Shown here: piece by piece, positions 14,210 to 22,442 of the stretch | Position numbering within the stretch: position 1 is the first letter of the stretch | Layout: every line of letters starts with the position of its first letter | DNA from: Streptomyces sp. | Lineage (GTDB): Bacteria; Actinomycetota; Actinomycetes; Streptomycetales; Streptomycetaceae | NCBI RefSeq assembly: GCF_031181555.1 | Contig: NZ_JAPSKQ010000048.1 | Span: 3,555 to 39,850, forward strand | DNA length: 36,296 nt | Direction: 5' to 3' | Translations under genes and position numbers: made by a program | Notes under the pieces: model-generated | What the model saw: the letters and a program-made list of their open reading frames with translations, nothing else | What the model was told of the DNA's origin: nothing | The model's database searches: none

Positions 14210-15769
14210 ATGTCCACGACACTGGAGCCGATCGCCCTCCCGGTCACCGCCGTCACCTGTCTGGAGGACCGCGCCCACGTCGAGCGCGCCGTCGTGCTCG
14301 ATCTGAGGGCCGGCACCCAGCGGCTGCGTCTCGGACCGGTCAGCGCGCTGGCCGTCGACCGCACCCTCCATGCCGAGCTGACCGGCGACCACCCGGCGAC
14401 CGTGCTCGACGTGCGGATCGTCCGCAGCTGGACGCCGCGCGGGCCGCGGCCCGCCGACGACGACTCCGCCCTGCGCCACCGCGTGACAGCCCTTGAAGAG
14501 GAGCGGCTCGCCCTGGGGCAGCGACGTGACCGGCTGCGTGCCCGCCTCGATCTGCTCGGCCGTCTCGCCGCCGATCTGCTGCGGGAGATCGGCGAGGGCG
14601 CCGGCTTCGGAGAGACCGAAAGGGCCCGCTGGACCCGCGAACTGGACCGGGTGGACGACGAACGCGACTCCCACGCCGAGCGACTGCGCACGGTGGAGGC
14701 CCGGCTGGCCGCCCTCGCCGCCGAACTCTCCGAGGCCCAGCGGGCCCTGGAGCTCTCCGAGACAGAACCCGCCGAACTGGTCGGCCACATCGAGCTGACC
14801 GTCCAGGCCACGGCGGCCGGCCCGGCCCGGCTGCGCCTGAGCCACCTCACCCCGTGTGCCCTGTGGCGGCCCGCCTATCGGGCCGTGCTCGACGGGGACT
14901 CCCTCACGCTGGACACCGACGCGATGGTCTGGCAGCGCACCGGCGAGGACTGGTCGAACGTACGGCTGACCCTGTCGACGGCCCGCTCCGCACGGGCCAC
15001 CGAACCGCCCCGGCTCGGTGAGGACCGGCTGACGCTCGAGGAGCGCTCCGCCGCGGAGCGCCGCACCGTCCACGTCGAACTGCGCGAAGAGGAGATCGCG
15101 GAGCTCGGTCCCGCCCCCGTGCTCGGCCTGCCGGGAGTGGACGACGGCGGCGAGGTGCGCGTGCTGCACTCCCCCGCACCGGTCTCCGTGCCCGCGGACG
15201 GGCGCGCCCACCGCGTGCCGCTCTCCTCCTTCACCACGACCGCGAGCAGCGAGTACGCCTGCTCGCCCGAGCTGTCGCCCCTGGTCAGCCAGGTGGTGCG
15301 GTTCGACAACCTGTCCGGCCACGCACTGCTCGCCGGGCCCGTCGACCTCATCCGCGACAGCGGATTCAGCGGCCGCGGCACACTGGACTTCACCGCCCCC
15401 GGCGCCCCCGTCGACCTCGCCTTCGGCAGTCGCGACGACCACCGGGTCCTGCGGCACACCGAGGAGACCCGTGACACCGCCGGAATCACCCAGCGGACCG
15501 TCCTCACCCGCACCGTCCGGCTCCACCTGTCCCGGTTCTCCGCCCCCGCCGAGCACGGTGAAAGGGTGATCGTCCTCCGGGAGCGGATCCCGGTCTCCGA
15601 GGTCTCGGCGGTGGACGTACGCCTGCGCGACGACGCCTGCTCCCCCGCGCCCGACGCGATCGACGCGGACGGCATCGTCCGCTGGAACGTCCCCCTGGGG
15701 CCCGGTGGCCGGCGCACCGTCACCCTGGTCTACGAGGTGTCGGCGAGCGCCAAGGTCACCGGCCTCTGA
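14210..15769 (+). CDS. MuiA-like DUF4139 protein (copy 2)
   Basis: A 519-aa paralogue of the preceding protein with the same order: N-terminal beta domain beginning PVTAVTCLEDRAHVERAV, a coiled-coil rich in Glu/Arg/Leu (about 90-180), a domain with CALWRPAYRAVL and QRTGEDWSNVRLTLSTA, and the C-terminal DUF4139 part. It lacks the long Pro/Ala linker of copy 1, which explains most of the 170-residue difference. AGGAG overlaps the end of the first gene and the ATG follows 8 bases after its stop, so the two are co-translated. A heteromer is plausible. Confidence 0.82.
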   Translation: MSTTLEPIALPVTAVTCLEDRAHVERAVVLDLRAGTQRLRLGPVSALAVDRTLHAELTGDHPATVLDVRIVRSWTPRGPRPADDDSALRHRVTALEEERLALGQRRDRLRARLDLLGRLAADLLREIGEGAGFGETERARWTRELDRVDDERDSHAERLRTVEARLAALAAELSEAQRALELSETEPAELVGHIELTVQATAAGPARLRLSHLTPCALWRPAYRAVLDGDSLTLDTDAMVWQRTGEDWSNVRLTLSTARSARATEPPRLGEDRLTLEERSAAERRTVHVELREEEIAELGPAPVLGLPGVDDGGEVRVLHSPAPVSVPADGRAHRVPLSSFTTTASSEYACSPELSPLVSQVVRFDNLSGHALLAGPVDLIRDSGFSGRGTLDFTAPGAPVDLAFGSRDDHRVLRHTEETRDTAGITQRTVLTRTVRLHLSRFSAPAEHGERVIVLRERIPVSEVSAVDVRLRDDACSPAPDAIDADGIVRWNVPLGPGGRRTVTLVYEVSASAKVTGL

Positions 15770-15927
15770 TCCCGTCGTTCCGCCACGGACCGGTGCCGGG
15801 TCCGGTTCGCCGGCCGGACGCCCTCAAGGCCATCAGGGTGGTCGCCAGACGTGTCGGGCGGCCGGTTCGGGCCCGGCTGGCCATGCTGGGCCAGGAGGGC
15901 CCCCTTCCGAGCGACAAGGAGCACGGC

Positions 15928-16143
15928 ATGCCCGCGGACGCGGTCGAACGATTCCTGGCGGCTTTGGACCCGGACCACCGGGAGGCCGTCGGTGCCAAAC
16001 CCCGTGAGGAGCAGGAGGGGCTTGCGGCTGCCTGGGAACGGGAGCTGGAAGCCGATACCGAGCTCGACACCCTCGACGAGTTGTCCCCGCCGGCGGCGGA
16101 GGCCGAGGCGGCCCGCCGCGTCCTGGACCGCGGAACCGGCTGA
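15928..16143 (+). CDS. Small acidic protein, 71 aa, unknown
   Basis: ATG at 15928 has an AAGGAG site with six-base spacing and the codons keep strong G/C at third position. The product is highly acidic and helical-looking (Glu/Ala-rich, LDTLDEL near residue 50) without cysteines or membrane segments. No family recognised. It follows the MuiA-like pair by 158 bases; a longer frame from 15793 lacks a ribosome site. Confidence 0.62.
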   Translation: MPADAVERFLAALDPDHREAVGAKPREEQEGLAAAWERELEADTELDTLDELSPPAAEAEAARRVLDRGTG

Positions 16144-16187
16144 GGACCGCCTCTTTGGTGCGTGGCCGACGGTTCGGCCGGCTGTGC

Positions 16188-16445
16188 TCATGGCGGTGAC
16201 TCGTCCCGGTCCTCCGGACGGCGGAGGCATGAGGTGACGACGACGAAGGGCCAGAGGCACTGGACGGCTGTCACGACGCGTTCCGCGACGCCGGCGGCAC
16301 CGTGACGGTGAGCCTCGACGAGGAACCGCACCGCGCCGACGGCCGTCCCGGCGGTCGCCACGACCGAGGGCGCGGGCCGGAGCGCCCATGGAGCGGCTCC
16401 ACTGTCATCGGCGGCCAGGACCGGCCACGCAGCCAGGAGCACCAA
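16188..16445 (-). CDS. Possible small membrane protein (start uncertain)
   Basis: An 85-codon frame with fairly high third-position G/C and three hydrophobic stretches: near the N-terminus (LLAAWPVLAA), SVVATAGTAVGAVRFLV and VVTAVQCLWPFVVVTSCL, ending in a charged tail. The only start in this frame is a TTG at 16445 without a ribosome site. The frame stays open further upstream, so it may be a truncated gene. No family recognised. Confidence 0.35.
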   Translation of the reverse strand: MVLLAAWPVLAADDSGAAPWALRPAPSVVATAGTAVGAVRFLVEAHRHGAAGVAERVVTAVQCLWPFVVVTSCLRRPEDRDESPP

Positions 16446-16571
16446 TCCGGCCGCGGTCGCTGAACCGTGGTTACGGGGGTCCCCCGCTGCTCGGTGCCGG
16501 GAGCAGTACCGCGGCCGACGCCGCCGGTCCGCCGCCGGCCGGTGCCACGCGTCCGGCCGGTGCGGCCGTCC

Positions 16572-16800
16572 TCAGTCCCGAGCGGTGAGCAGGTGGCAGG
16601 CGCCCAGGGCGGGAAAGGCCCCGGTCATCACCCGGTGTCCCGACGCCCCGTGGGCCGCCGGGACACCGATCGTCTGAGTGGCGGGGCCGTAGACGGATCC
16701 TTCCAGCGGCGCCGCGATCACCCGGCCGCGGTCAGCGGACCGGGCGCGCACCCCGACGAGGGCACGACCCGTCCGGGAACAAGGGGCACCACATGATCGC
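16572..16800 (-). pseudogene. C-terminal coding remnant
   Basis: The last ~50 codons before the TGA at 16572 (around EGSVYGPATQTIGVP and GAFPALGACHLLTARD) have the codon bias of a real gene. Upstream, the biased frame changes near 16730 to one that ends in a stop, and no ribosome site or start is visible. This looks like a decayed gene end; the family was not recognised. Confidence 0.3.
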
Positions 16801-17180
16801 AAAGCGCGGAACACCGGCAGGGCCGCCTCCGGGCTTCGCCACCGCGGCGCCGCAGAAGCGGCGGATCGCGTCATCGGTCCTCGGCTCGGACCAGGGGATC
16901 AGCCCGACCGCGCTGCGTTCGGCCTGCACGGCCGGTTCCGGTACCCGCTCACCGGCGGGGGCGCCGTGTGCCGGTTCCCGGCGGCCGGTGCCGAGCCCGC
17001 GCCGCTCACCCTGAGCCTGCCGGTCACACCGTCCGTCGGCGGTTCGGATCCGGTGCACCACCTCGTGAAGGCAGGGCGCATGCCGGCCGAGCCGGCGAGC
17101 CGGAGCACCGCACGGTGCCGGTCGTGCCGGTGGCGGGACCACGGGGCCCGCCACCCGCACGATCCGGTCCTCGGGAGTGC
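16793..17180 (+). pseudogene. Probable frameshifted gene, unknown function
   Basis: AAGGGG stands 7 bases before an ATG at 16793, and the first ~40 codons (MIAKRGTPAGPPPG...) show strong third-position G/C. Between about 16885 and 16925 the bias moves to another frame, which continues with HGRFRYPLTGGGAVCRFPA and is almost entirely G/C at third positions with a normal first/second-position profile. Neither frame alone makes a complete gene. A one- or two-base indel in a small gene is the simplest reading; a sequencing error is also possible. Confidence 0.45.
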
Positions 17181-17185
17181 GAGGG

Positions 17186-18058
17186 TCACGGCAGCTGCAC
17201 GAACGGGGACAGGAAGGCCCGTGCCCCCGGAGTGTCCAGTCGGTAGGTGACGTTGGTGGCGTAGCACGGGCTGTCACCGGTGACGGTCGTCGCCGCGAGG
17301 ATCCGCTTGCCGCCGAGGACGGTGAAGTTGGGGCCGCCCGAATCGCCGTAACAGGCACCGCCGTTGCCCTGGGGCGCGGTCATGGCGAGGCGCACCCAGG
17401 CGTCGTTGAGGGCGTCGAAGGTCACCGGTGCCTTCATGCGGACGCCGCCGCCGGGGTGGGTCTGGCCGCCCGGGCCGTTCACGGCCTCCTGGGTGCCGTA
17501 CCCGGCGACCACCCAGTCGGTGGAGTTCAGCTTCCGCGGTCCGAGCGCCCCGAGCTGGTTCGCGGTCGGCAGGGTGGCCGGGGTGAAGGACCAGCGTGCC
17601 TCCATCTTCGCGGCGGGCAGTTCGACGACCGCGATGTCGCGGGTGTCGGAGGCGGGGCCCGGGTAGCCGGGGTGGCTGTGGGCCGTGCCCCGGACGGCGA
17701 CGGCGCTCGCCTGGGCGGCGGGGTCGCCCGGGTACTTCTTCGCCGCGGCGTCCAGTCCTGCCTGCACGTCCTGGTCGAGCGAGACGTGGAACCGCACGTT
17801 GTCCGGCCAGTCGGTGGTGCAGTGGGCGGCCGTCAGGAAGGTGTCCGCGTCGATCATCGTGCCGGAGCAGACCCAGTCGACCCGGTCCGGGGTCGCCGGA
17901 TCGCCGTCGTCGTCCCAGGTGGCCACGAGGGCGCCGACCTCGGTGCGTTCGGGGGCGGGTGTCGCGTTGTACGAGTTGATCGCGGACGAGGGCAGCGCGG
18001 TGGCGAGCACGGCGGCGCAGGCCGCTGCGGTGACGGCGGTGGCACGTACGGCGGTCAA
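17186..18058 (-). CDS. Secreted trypsin-like serine protease (S1)
   Basis: A 290-aa protease starting with TTG at 18058, with AAGGGG 8 bases upstream. A 26-residue signal peptide ends in LPSSA. Catalytic triad seen: His79 in TAAHC, Asp141 in TRDIAVVEL, Ser240 in GDSGGP, with a GACYGDSGGP context and Cys pairs typical of S1 enzymes. No IVGG-type activation end is evident, so it may be a trypsin-like protein processed differently from the protease at 4174. It sits in a gene-decay region but looks intact. Substrate unknown. Confidence 0.86.
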   Translation of the reverse strand: MTAVRATAVTAAACAAVLATALPSSAINSYNATPAPERTEVGALVATWDDDGDPATPDRVDWVCSGTMIDADTFLTAAHCTTDWPDNVRFHVSLDQDVQAGLDAAAKKYPGDPAAQASAVAVRGTAHSHPGYPGPASDTRDIAVVELPAAKMEARWSFTPATLPTANQLGALGPRKLNSTDWVVAGYGTQEAVNGPGGQTHPGGGVRMKAPVTFDALNDAWVRLAMTAPQGNGGACYGDSGGPNFTVLGGKRILAATTVTGDSPCYATNVTYRLDTPGARAFLSPFVQLP

Positions 18059-18166
18059 GGAGAACCCCTTCGCTGGGTGTGGACCGGGCGTTCCTCCTGT
18101 GGGGGTGGGTGCATTGAAGCGTCTGTGATCGTCTGCGGCAAGACCACCGCCCGAGGTGCCCGTGCT

Positions 18167-18540
18167 TCACCTCCACGCCAGGAGTCGTACGGGTCGGGTT
18201 CCGGCCCGGGGGCGCAGGAGGGGGCCCGGAGAGGACACCTCGGTCGCGGCGGCTCCCCCTGCGTGGGCGCACAGCGCCGGTTCGGCCGCGCCGGTGTAGA
18301 CGGCGGCGGCGAGCCAGGCCCGGGCGAAGTGGTCCGTGCCGGCCGGGAACAGGCGGCCGAAGGCGTCGCGGGAGCGGTCCGCTGCGGCGGCGTGCGGGTC
18401 GTCGAGGGGATCGCCCGCCGTGGCGAGGCCGAGGCGACGCAGGCGGGTGCCGTCGCCCGACCTGCTCCGGCGAGGGCGAGGACACGGCCCCCGACACCGC
18501 CTGGTGGACACGGCGGCGCAGCAGGTGCAGCGAGTGCTCC
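18167..18540 (-). pseudogene. Frameshifted gene of about 120 codons, unknown
   Basis: On the minus strand a codon-biased frame runs from about 18540 (REHSLHLLRRRVHQAVSGAV) to about 18456 (SPEQVG). The bias then moves one base to the frame that continues DGTRLRRLGLATAGD and ends with TGA at 18167. Dropping one C in the GGGC at 18455-18458 would join both parts. Residues in the second part (RDAFGRLFPAGTDHFARAW) look like a folded helical domain. No start codon with a ribosome site was found, and no family was recognised. Confidence 0.5.
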
Positions 18541-18581
18541 CTGACGGAGCGGCGGCACGGACCGTACCCGCCGAAATCCGT

Positions 18582-18610
18582 TTCGTGTCGGGTGGGACGC
18601 GCCCTACTGT
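18582..18610 (+). promoter_or_regulatory. Leaderless-type promoter for the CPT-like gene
   Basis: TACTGT at 18605-18610 stands 6 bases before the GTG at 18617. TTCGTG at 18582-18587 with 17-base spacing is a poor but possible -35. Confidence 0.55.
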
Positions 18611-18616
18611 GGCACG

Positions 18617-19150
18617 GTGACGACTCGGATGATCATTCTCAACGGTGGTTCCAGCTCGGGGAAGTCCGGGATCGTACGGTGCCTGCAGGCCGTGCTGCCG
18701 GATCCGTGGCTGGCGTTCGGGTGCGACTCGTTCGTCGACGCCCTGCCGGCGGGGATGCGGGCGTCGGGCGAGGGGATCACGTTCGCCGCGGACGGCGGGG
18801 TGAGCGTCGGGGCGGACTTCCGGGCACTGGAGGCGGCCTGGACGGAGGGCATCGCGGCAATGGCCCGTGCGGGCGCCAGGGTCATCGTCGACGACGTCTT
18901 CCTGGGCGGAGCGGCGTCCCAGCAGCGGTGGCGGAAGGCGCTGGGCGGGCTGTCCGTGTTGTGGGTCGGCGTCAGGTGTGAGAGCGAGGTCGCCGCAGGC
19001 CGCGAGATCGCGCGAGGAGACCGCGTCCAGGGGATGGCCGCGTCGCAGGCGGATGTGGTTCACGAGGGAGTGCTCTACGACCTGGAGGTGGACACGACGC
19101 ACACCGAGTCCCTGCTGTGCGCGCGAACCATCGCCGCCCGCGTCGGCTGA
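18617..19150 (+). CDS. Chloramphenicol phosphotransferase-like kinase
   Basis: A 177-aa P-loop kinase that matches the S. venezuelae chloramphenicol 3'-O-phosphotransferase family in length (178 aa) and layout. The Walker A GGSSSGKS is at residues 10-17, and the CDSF motif places Asp37 where the known enzyme has its catalytic base. VIVDDVFL at about 93-100 fits the next active-site strand. The GTG start is set by the -10 box directly before it. It precedes an MFS transporter on the same strand by 123 bases. Whether chloramphenicol or another hydroxylated compound is the substrate cannot be told. Confidence 0.85.
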   Translation: MTTRMIILNGGSSSGKSGIVRCLQAVLPDPWLAFGCDSFVDALPAGMRASGEGITFAADGGVSVGADFRALEAAWTEGIAAMARAGARVIVDDVFLGGAASQQRWRKALGGLSVLWVGVRCESEVAAGREIARGDRVQGMAASQADVVHEGVLYDLEVDTTHTESLLCARTIAARVG

Positions 19151-19235
19151 TCACCGGATCGCCGGTCGCGCGCACGACGGCCGCGGTGGGGCCGCGGTGC
19201 GTGACAGGTCCGCGCGCAGGACGAGCCGGGCAGCG

Positions 19236-19253
19236 AGTGTACGTTCGTACGCT
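19236..19253. promoter_or_regulatory. TetR-type operator-like inverted repeat
   Basis: AGTGTACG-TT-CGTACGCT, an 8-2-8 inverted repeat with one mismatch, ends 7 bases before the TAGGCT -10 box of the MFS gene and so covers the -35 position. Composition resembles TetR-family sites (CGTACG core). No TetR gene is in this window. Confidence 0.6.
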
Positions 19254-19260
19254 CCCGCTA

Positions 19261-19266
19261 TAGGCT
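19261..19266 (+). promoter_or_regulatory. -10 box of MFS gene, leaderless-type
   Basis: TAGGCT seven bases before the ATG at 19274; the same hexamer is used for the GlxA-type regulator. Predicts a leaderless transcript. Confidence 0.6.
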
Positions 19267-19273
19267 CCCGGTC

Positions 19274-20482
19274 ATGACTGTTGACGTACTGCGCCGGCCT
19301 GCCCCGGCCGAACGGCAGGCCCGCGCGGCCGTCGCCGTGCTCTTCTTCACCAACGGAGCCCTGTTCGCCAACCTCCTGCCGCGCTATCCGCAGATCAAGG
19401 CGGATCTCGGCATCGGGAACGCCGCCTACGGGCTGGCCGTCGCGGCGTTCCCGACGGGTGCCGTCGCGGCCGGCCTGGCGGCCGGGGTGCTCGTCCGCCG
19501 GCTGGGGTCGGCGCGCGTGGCGGTGGCCGGCACCCTGCTGACCGGTGTCGGGGTCCTGGCCGCCGGTCTGGCCGAATCGGTGCTGGTGTTCGCGGCATCC
19601 TTGTTCCTGGCCGGGGCGATGGACGCGATCACCGATGTCGCGCAGAACGCCCACGGTCTGCGGGTGCAGCGCCGTTACGGACGCTCCATCATCAACTCCC
19701 TCCACGCCATCTGGTCCATCGGCGCCGTCACCGGGGGCTCCATGGCCGCCGCCGCGATCGCGCTCGGCCTGTCCCGGGGAGAGCACCTGCTGATCTCGGC
19801 GGTGGTGTTCGCGATCGCCGCCTGCGTCGCCCTGCGGTTCTGCCTGCCCGGCCCCGACACCGAGCCGGCCGGGGAGGGAACGGACGCCGACGACCGGGAG
19901 CCGCGGCGGCAGCGGCCGACGGCAGCCCTGCGCACCGGGTACGTGCTGGCCGCGCTCGTCCTCATCGCCACGGCCGGCACGCTCGTCGAGGACGCGGGCA
20001 ACTCCTGGGCCGCGCTCTACCTCTCCGATTCGCTCAACGCGTCGGTGACGCTCGCGGCCACCGGCTACATCGCCCTGGTCGGCGCCCAGTTCGTCGGCCG
20101 CCTCCTCGGCGACCGGCTCGTCGACCGGTTCGGCCAGCGCGCGGTGGCCCGCGCCGGCGGGCTCGTCGCCGCGGCCGGCATGGGCCTGGCGCTGGCCGTG
20201 CCCACCGTGCCCGGGACGATCCTCGGTTTCGCCGCCGCCGGGCTGGGAGTGGCGACCCTGGTGCCCGCGGCCATGCACGAGGCCGACGAACTGCCCGGCC
20301 TCAAACCCGGATCGGGACTGACGATCGTCTCCTGGCTCATGCGTCTGGGCTTCCTGCTCTCCCCGCCCGTCGTCGGGCTCGTCGCCGACGCCACCAGCCT
20401 CCGGCTGGGCCTGCTGGTGGTGCCCCTCGCCGGACTGCTCGTCCTCCTGCTCGCCGGGGTGCTGCAACCCCGGCGACGCTGA
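19274..20482 (+). CDS. MFS transporter, YbjJ/fucose-permease-like
   Basis: A 402-aa inner-membrane transporter with twelve hydrophobic segments split 6+6 by a charged loop at about residues 198-220. Segment 1 (FFTNGALFANLLPRYPQIK) and the DAITDVAQNAHG segment resemble the YbjJ-type subgroup of the major facilitator superfamily. A proton-driven exporter of a small molecule is the likely role. Own promoter with an operator-like site suggests ligand-induced expression. The kinase before it, related to an antibiotic-inactivating enzyme, makes a resistance function plausible (inference). Confidence 0.88.
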   Translation: MTVDVLRRPAPAERQARAAVAVLFFTNGALFANLLPRYPQIKADLGIGNAAYGLAVAAFPTGAVAAGLAAGVLVRRLGSARVAVAGTLLTGVGVLAAGLAESVLVFAASLFLAGAMDAITDVAQNAHGLRVQRRYGRSIINSLHAIWSIGAVTGGSMAAAAIALGLSRGEHLLISAVVFAIAACVALRFCLPGPDTEPAGEGTDADDREPRRQRPTAALRTGYVLAALVLIATAGTLVEDAGNSWAALYLSDSLNASVTLAATGYIALVGAQFVGRLLGDRLVDRFGQRAVARAGGLVAAAGMGLALAVPTVPGTILGFAAAGLGVATLVPAAMHEADELPGLKPGSGLTIVSWLMRLGFLLSPPVVGLVADATSLRLGLLVVPLAGLLVLLLAGVLQPRRR

Positions 20483-20524
20483 GCGGCGACCGCGCGGAGG
20501 CTTCGCCGGATCGTGGCCGCCCCC

Positions 20525-21265
20525 TCAGGCGCCTTCGGGGACGGCCACGGCGAACTGCCGCTGCGGGCCGAGGCGCACGAACTCCTCGTACCTCCCGCCC
20601 GTCGGTCTCAGCCTCATCAGCACGGGTGGCTCCAGCGTGCGCAGGTCGACGAGGGACGCCTCGTCCGGGAGACCGGCCGTCACCGCGGCCAGATCGGGGT
20701 CGTCCGTGCCGCGCAGCTCGGCGACGGGGGTCCCGGAGACCTCCACGCTCCCGTCCCACACCGACTCGCAGGGGAACCGGATGCCGAACCCCTCCTCGTC
20801 CCGGTCGTACGCGTCCGGTTCGGCCTCGACCCGGTCCGCGAGGGCCAGGGCGTCGCGCGCGTAGTCGACGAGGAAATCCGGGAGGGAGCGGGCGCAGTAG
20901 GCATAGGTGCTGAAGAAGTCCGCGGACTGGGAGAACACGGCGCCCCACGCACCGGTTCCGGGGTGTACGTCGACGAAGAAGTGGTCACCGGTCGCGAGGG
21001 AGAGAATCACCCGGACCTCCTCGCCCGGCCCCCACATCCACTGGCGTTCGACCCGGGTGAGCCGGGGGGCGAGGTGGAGGTGGTCGTCCCCGGCTATCCG
21101 GACGGCGGTCACGCCACGCAGCAGGGCACGTATGTCATCGGGCAGCGTGGGCTCCGCCTCGGTCAGCTCGGCGTCCGTGGCCCCGGGCTCGACCGTGAAC
21201 AGGTCCGGCAGGCGCCGCTCCAGCTCCCGCAGTGCCTCGATCGCGTCCTGCGCGGTGACGGTCAT
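20525..21265 (-). CDS. SMI1/KNR4 (SUKH)-like protein
   Basis: A 246-aa soluble protein whose N-terminal part has the SUKH pattern: an initial helix (ALRELERRLPDLF), TDAELTEAEPTLPDDIRALLR, then a strand/turn series with DHLHLAPR and a FFSTYAYCARSLPDFLVDYA helix. About 60 further residues follow. ATG at 21265 has GGAAGGA. SUKH proteins are often immunity proteins of polymorphic toxins, but no toxin gene is adjacent, and solitary copies are common in Streptomyces. It converges with the MFS gene with 42 bases between. Confidence 0.68.
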   Translation of the reverse strand: MTVTAQDAIEALRELERRLPDLFTVEPGATDAELTEAEPTLPDDIRALLRGVTAVRIAGDDHLHLAPRLTRVERQWMWGPGEEVRVILSLATGDHFFVDVHPGTGAWGAVFSQSADFFSTYAYCARSLPDFLVDYARDALALADRVEAEPDAYDRDEEGFGIRFPCESVWDGSVEVSGTPVAELRGTDDPDLAAVTAGLPDEASLVDLRTLEPPVLMRLRPTGGRYEEFVRLGPQRQFAVAVPEGA

Positions 21266-21414
21266 CGTCGTCCTTCCTCGTTCCGTGGGGTGCGGGTACG
21301 AGCGTACGGACGGCCTCGGACATCGGCGCGCACGGCGGGCGGCCCGGTGCCCCGCGAGGAGAAGGTGGCGGAGGTCGCGGAGGTCTTCGCCGCGGTCCGC
21401 CCGGCGGGACCGGC

Positions 21415-21480
21415 GTGCAGGGCGGTGTGCTGGTCCTGAGGGCGACCGACTCCGTCCGCCGCCTCGGGGCCGCCCTGCAC
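21415..21480. repeat. Long-range inverted repeat in intergenic gap
   Basis: Two perfect 11-bp arms, GTGCAGGGCGG (21415-21425) and CCGCCCTGCAC (21470-21480), with 44 bases between, in the 234-base gap between the glyoxalase-like gene and the SUKH-like gene. It could fold in the transcript or mark a recombination scar. Nothing else is clear in the gap. Confidence 0.5.
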
Positions 21481-21499
21481 CGGCGTGATCCGACGGGTC

Positions 21500-22297
21500 T
21501 CAGCTCTGGGCCGGGGTGAGCACCACGAAATCCGCGTCGGACGGATCGAGGCAGACGGCCAGCCGGCCGACGCCCTCCGCGTCCTCCGGCCCCATCAGCA
21601 CCCGTCCGCCGTTCTCGGTGACCTCGGCGACCGCGGCGTCGCAGTCGGGGACGGCGAAGACCGGGTGCCAGAACGGCCGCCCGTTCGCGAGGGCGAGGTC
21701 CTCCTTCCGGACCTCCATGAGGCCGCCGTGCATGCGCTCCTCGGGCAGCCCCGCGGGGGTGATGAGGGAGTAGGTGCCGCCACCGCCCGGCAGCTCCATG
21801 TCGCTGAACTGCCAGCCGAAGACACCGCCGTAGAACTCCTTGGCCGCCGCCGCGTCGCTCGTGTACAGCTCGGTCCAGGACAGCGAGCCCGGCTCGTCCA
21901 CCAGGTCGACGCCCTTGGTGTCCCCCGGCTGCCAGACGGCGAACTGGCCTCCCAGCGGGTCGCTGTACTGTGCCATCCGGCCCCATGCGTCGAGGTCCGT
22001 CGGCGGTACGCGCACGGTGCCGCCCGCGCGCTCCACAGCCTGGGTCGTGGTGTCCGCGTCGGTGACGTTGTAGTAGATCATCCAGGCCGAACGCGCTCCC
22101 TCCTCGGTGAGCCTGCCGAGTCCGGCGACGATCTTCCCGTCCTTGCGGAACATCCCGCCTTCCACGTCCTCCCCCTCCCCCATGGGCTCGTAGTCCCAGC
22201 CCAGCACCGCGCCGTAGAAGGCCGCGGCGGCCCGGACGTCGGGGGCACCCAGGTCGAGCCAGCAGGGGGAACCGGGGGCGAAGTCAGTGGTGATCAC
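21500..22297 (-). CDS. VOC (glyoxalase/bleomycin-resistance fold) protein, two domains
   Basis: A 265-aa protein with two tandem VOC domains: residues about 10-125 (PCWLDLGAPDVRAAAAFYGAVLGW) and about 138-260 (LSWTELYTSDAAAAKEFYGGVFGW). Each has the beta-alpha-beta-beta-beta layout. The GTG at 22297 has AAAGGA with seven-base spacing. Two-domain VOC proteins of this length are frequent in Streptomyces and mostly uncharacterised. It could bind or modify a small hydrophobic compound. It is the last gene on its strand before the nSTAND-linked operon, with a 145-base gap. Confidence 0.88.
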   Translation of the reverse strand: MITTDFAPGSPCWLDLGAPDVRAAAAFYGAVLGWDYEPMGEGEDVEGGMFRKDGKIVAGLGRLTEEGARSAWMIYYNVTDADTTTQAVERAGGTVRVPPTDLDAWGRMAQYSDPLGGQFAVWQPGDTKGVDLVDEPGSLSWTELYTSDAAAAKEFYGGVFGWQFSDMELPGGGGTYSLITPAGLPEERMHGGLMEVRKEDLALANGRPFWHPVFAVPDCDAAVAEVTENGGRVLMGPEDAEGVGRLAVCLDPSDADFVVLTPAQS

Positions 22298-22442
22298 CGC
22301 GCTGTCCTTTCGCAGATCCGTTGTGACCCCAGCGTGACACCTGCCACTGACACTCGCCCGCCGGTCCGCCGTCCGGGCGGCGGAACTCCGCGGGGAACTC
22401 GCGGCGCAGACGGCCGATTCGCCGACCGCGCGCCGTCGGCCG

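Noticed and set aside
11835..14222. Long minus-strand open frame opposite the first MuiA-like gene
   Set aside because: Shadow frame caused by high GC; composition is Gly/Arg-rich and the plus-strand gene has clear domains and codon bias.
18093..18098. Perfect AGGAGG on the minus strand as the ribosome site of the protease
   Set aside because: No in-frame start codon lies within a usable distance; the TTG at 18058 has its own AAGGGG.
17177..18544. Plus-strand frame across the protease at 17186-18058
   Set aside because: Runs antisense to a complete S1 protease and has Gly/Val/Arg shadow composition.
21345..21439. Small plus-strand frame (VPREEKVAEVAEVF...) in the gap before the SUKH-like gene
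   Set aside because: Codon bias is high, but the opposite strand is biased as well, there is no ribosome site, and the frame is only about 30 codons.
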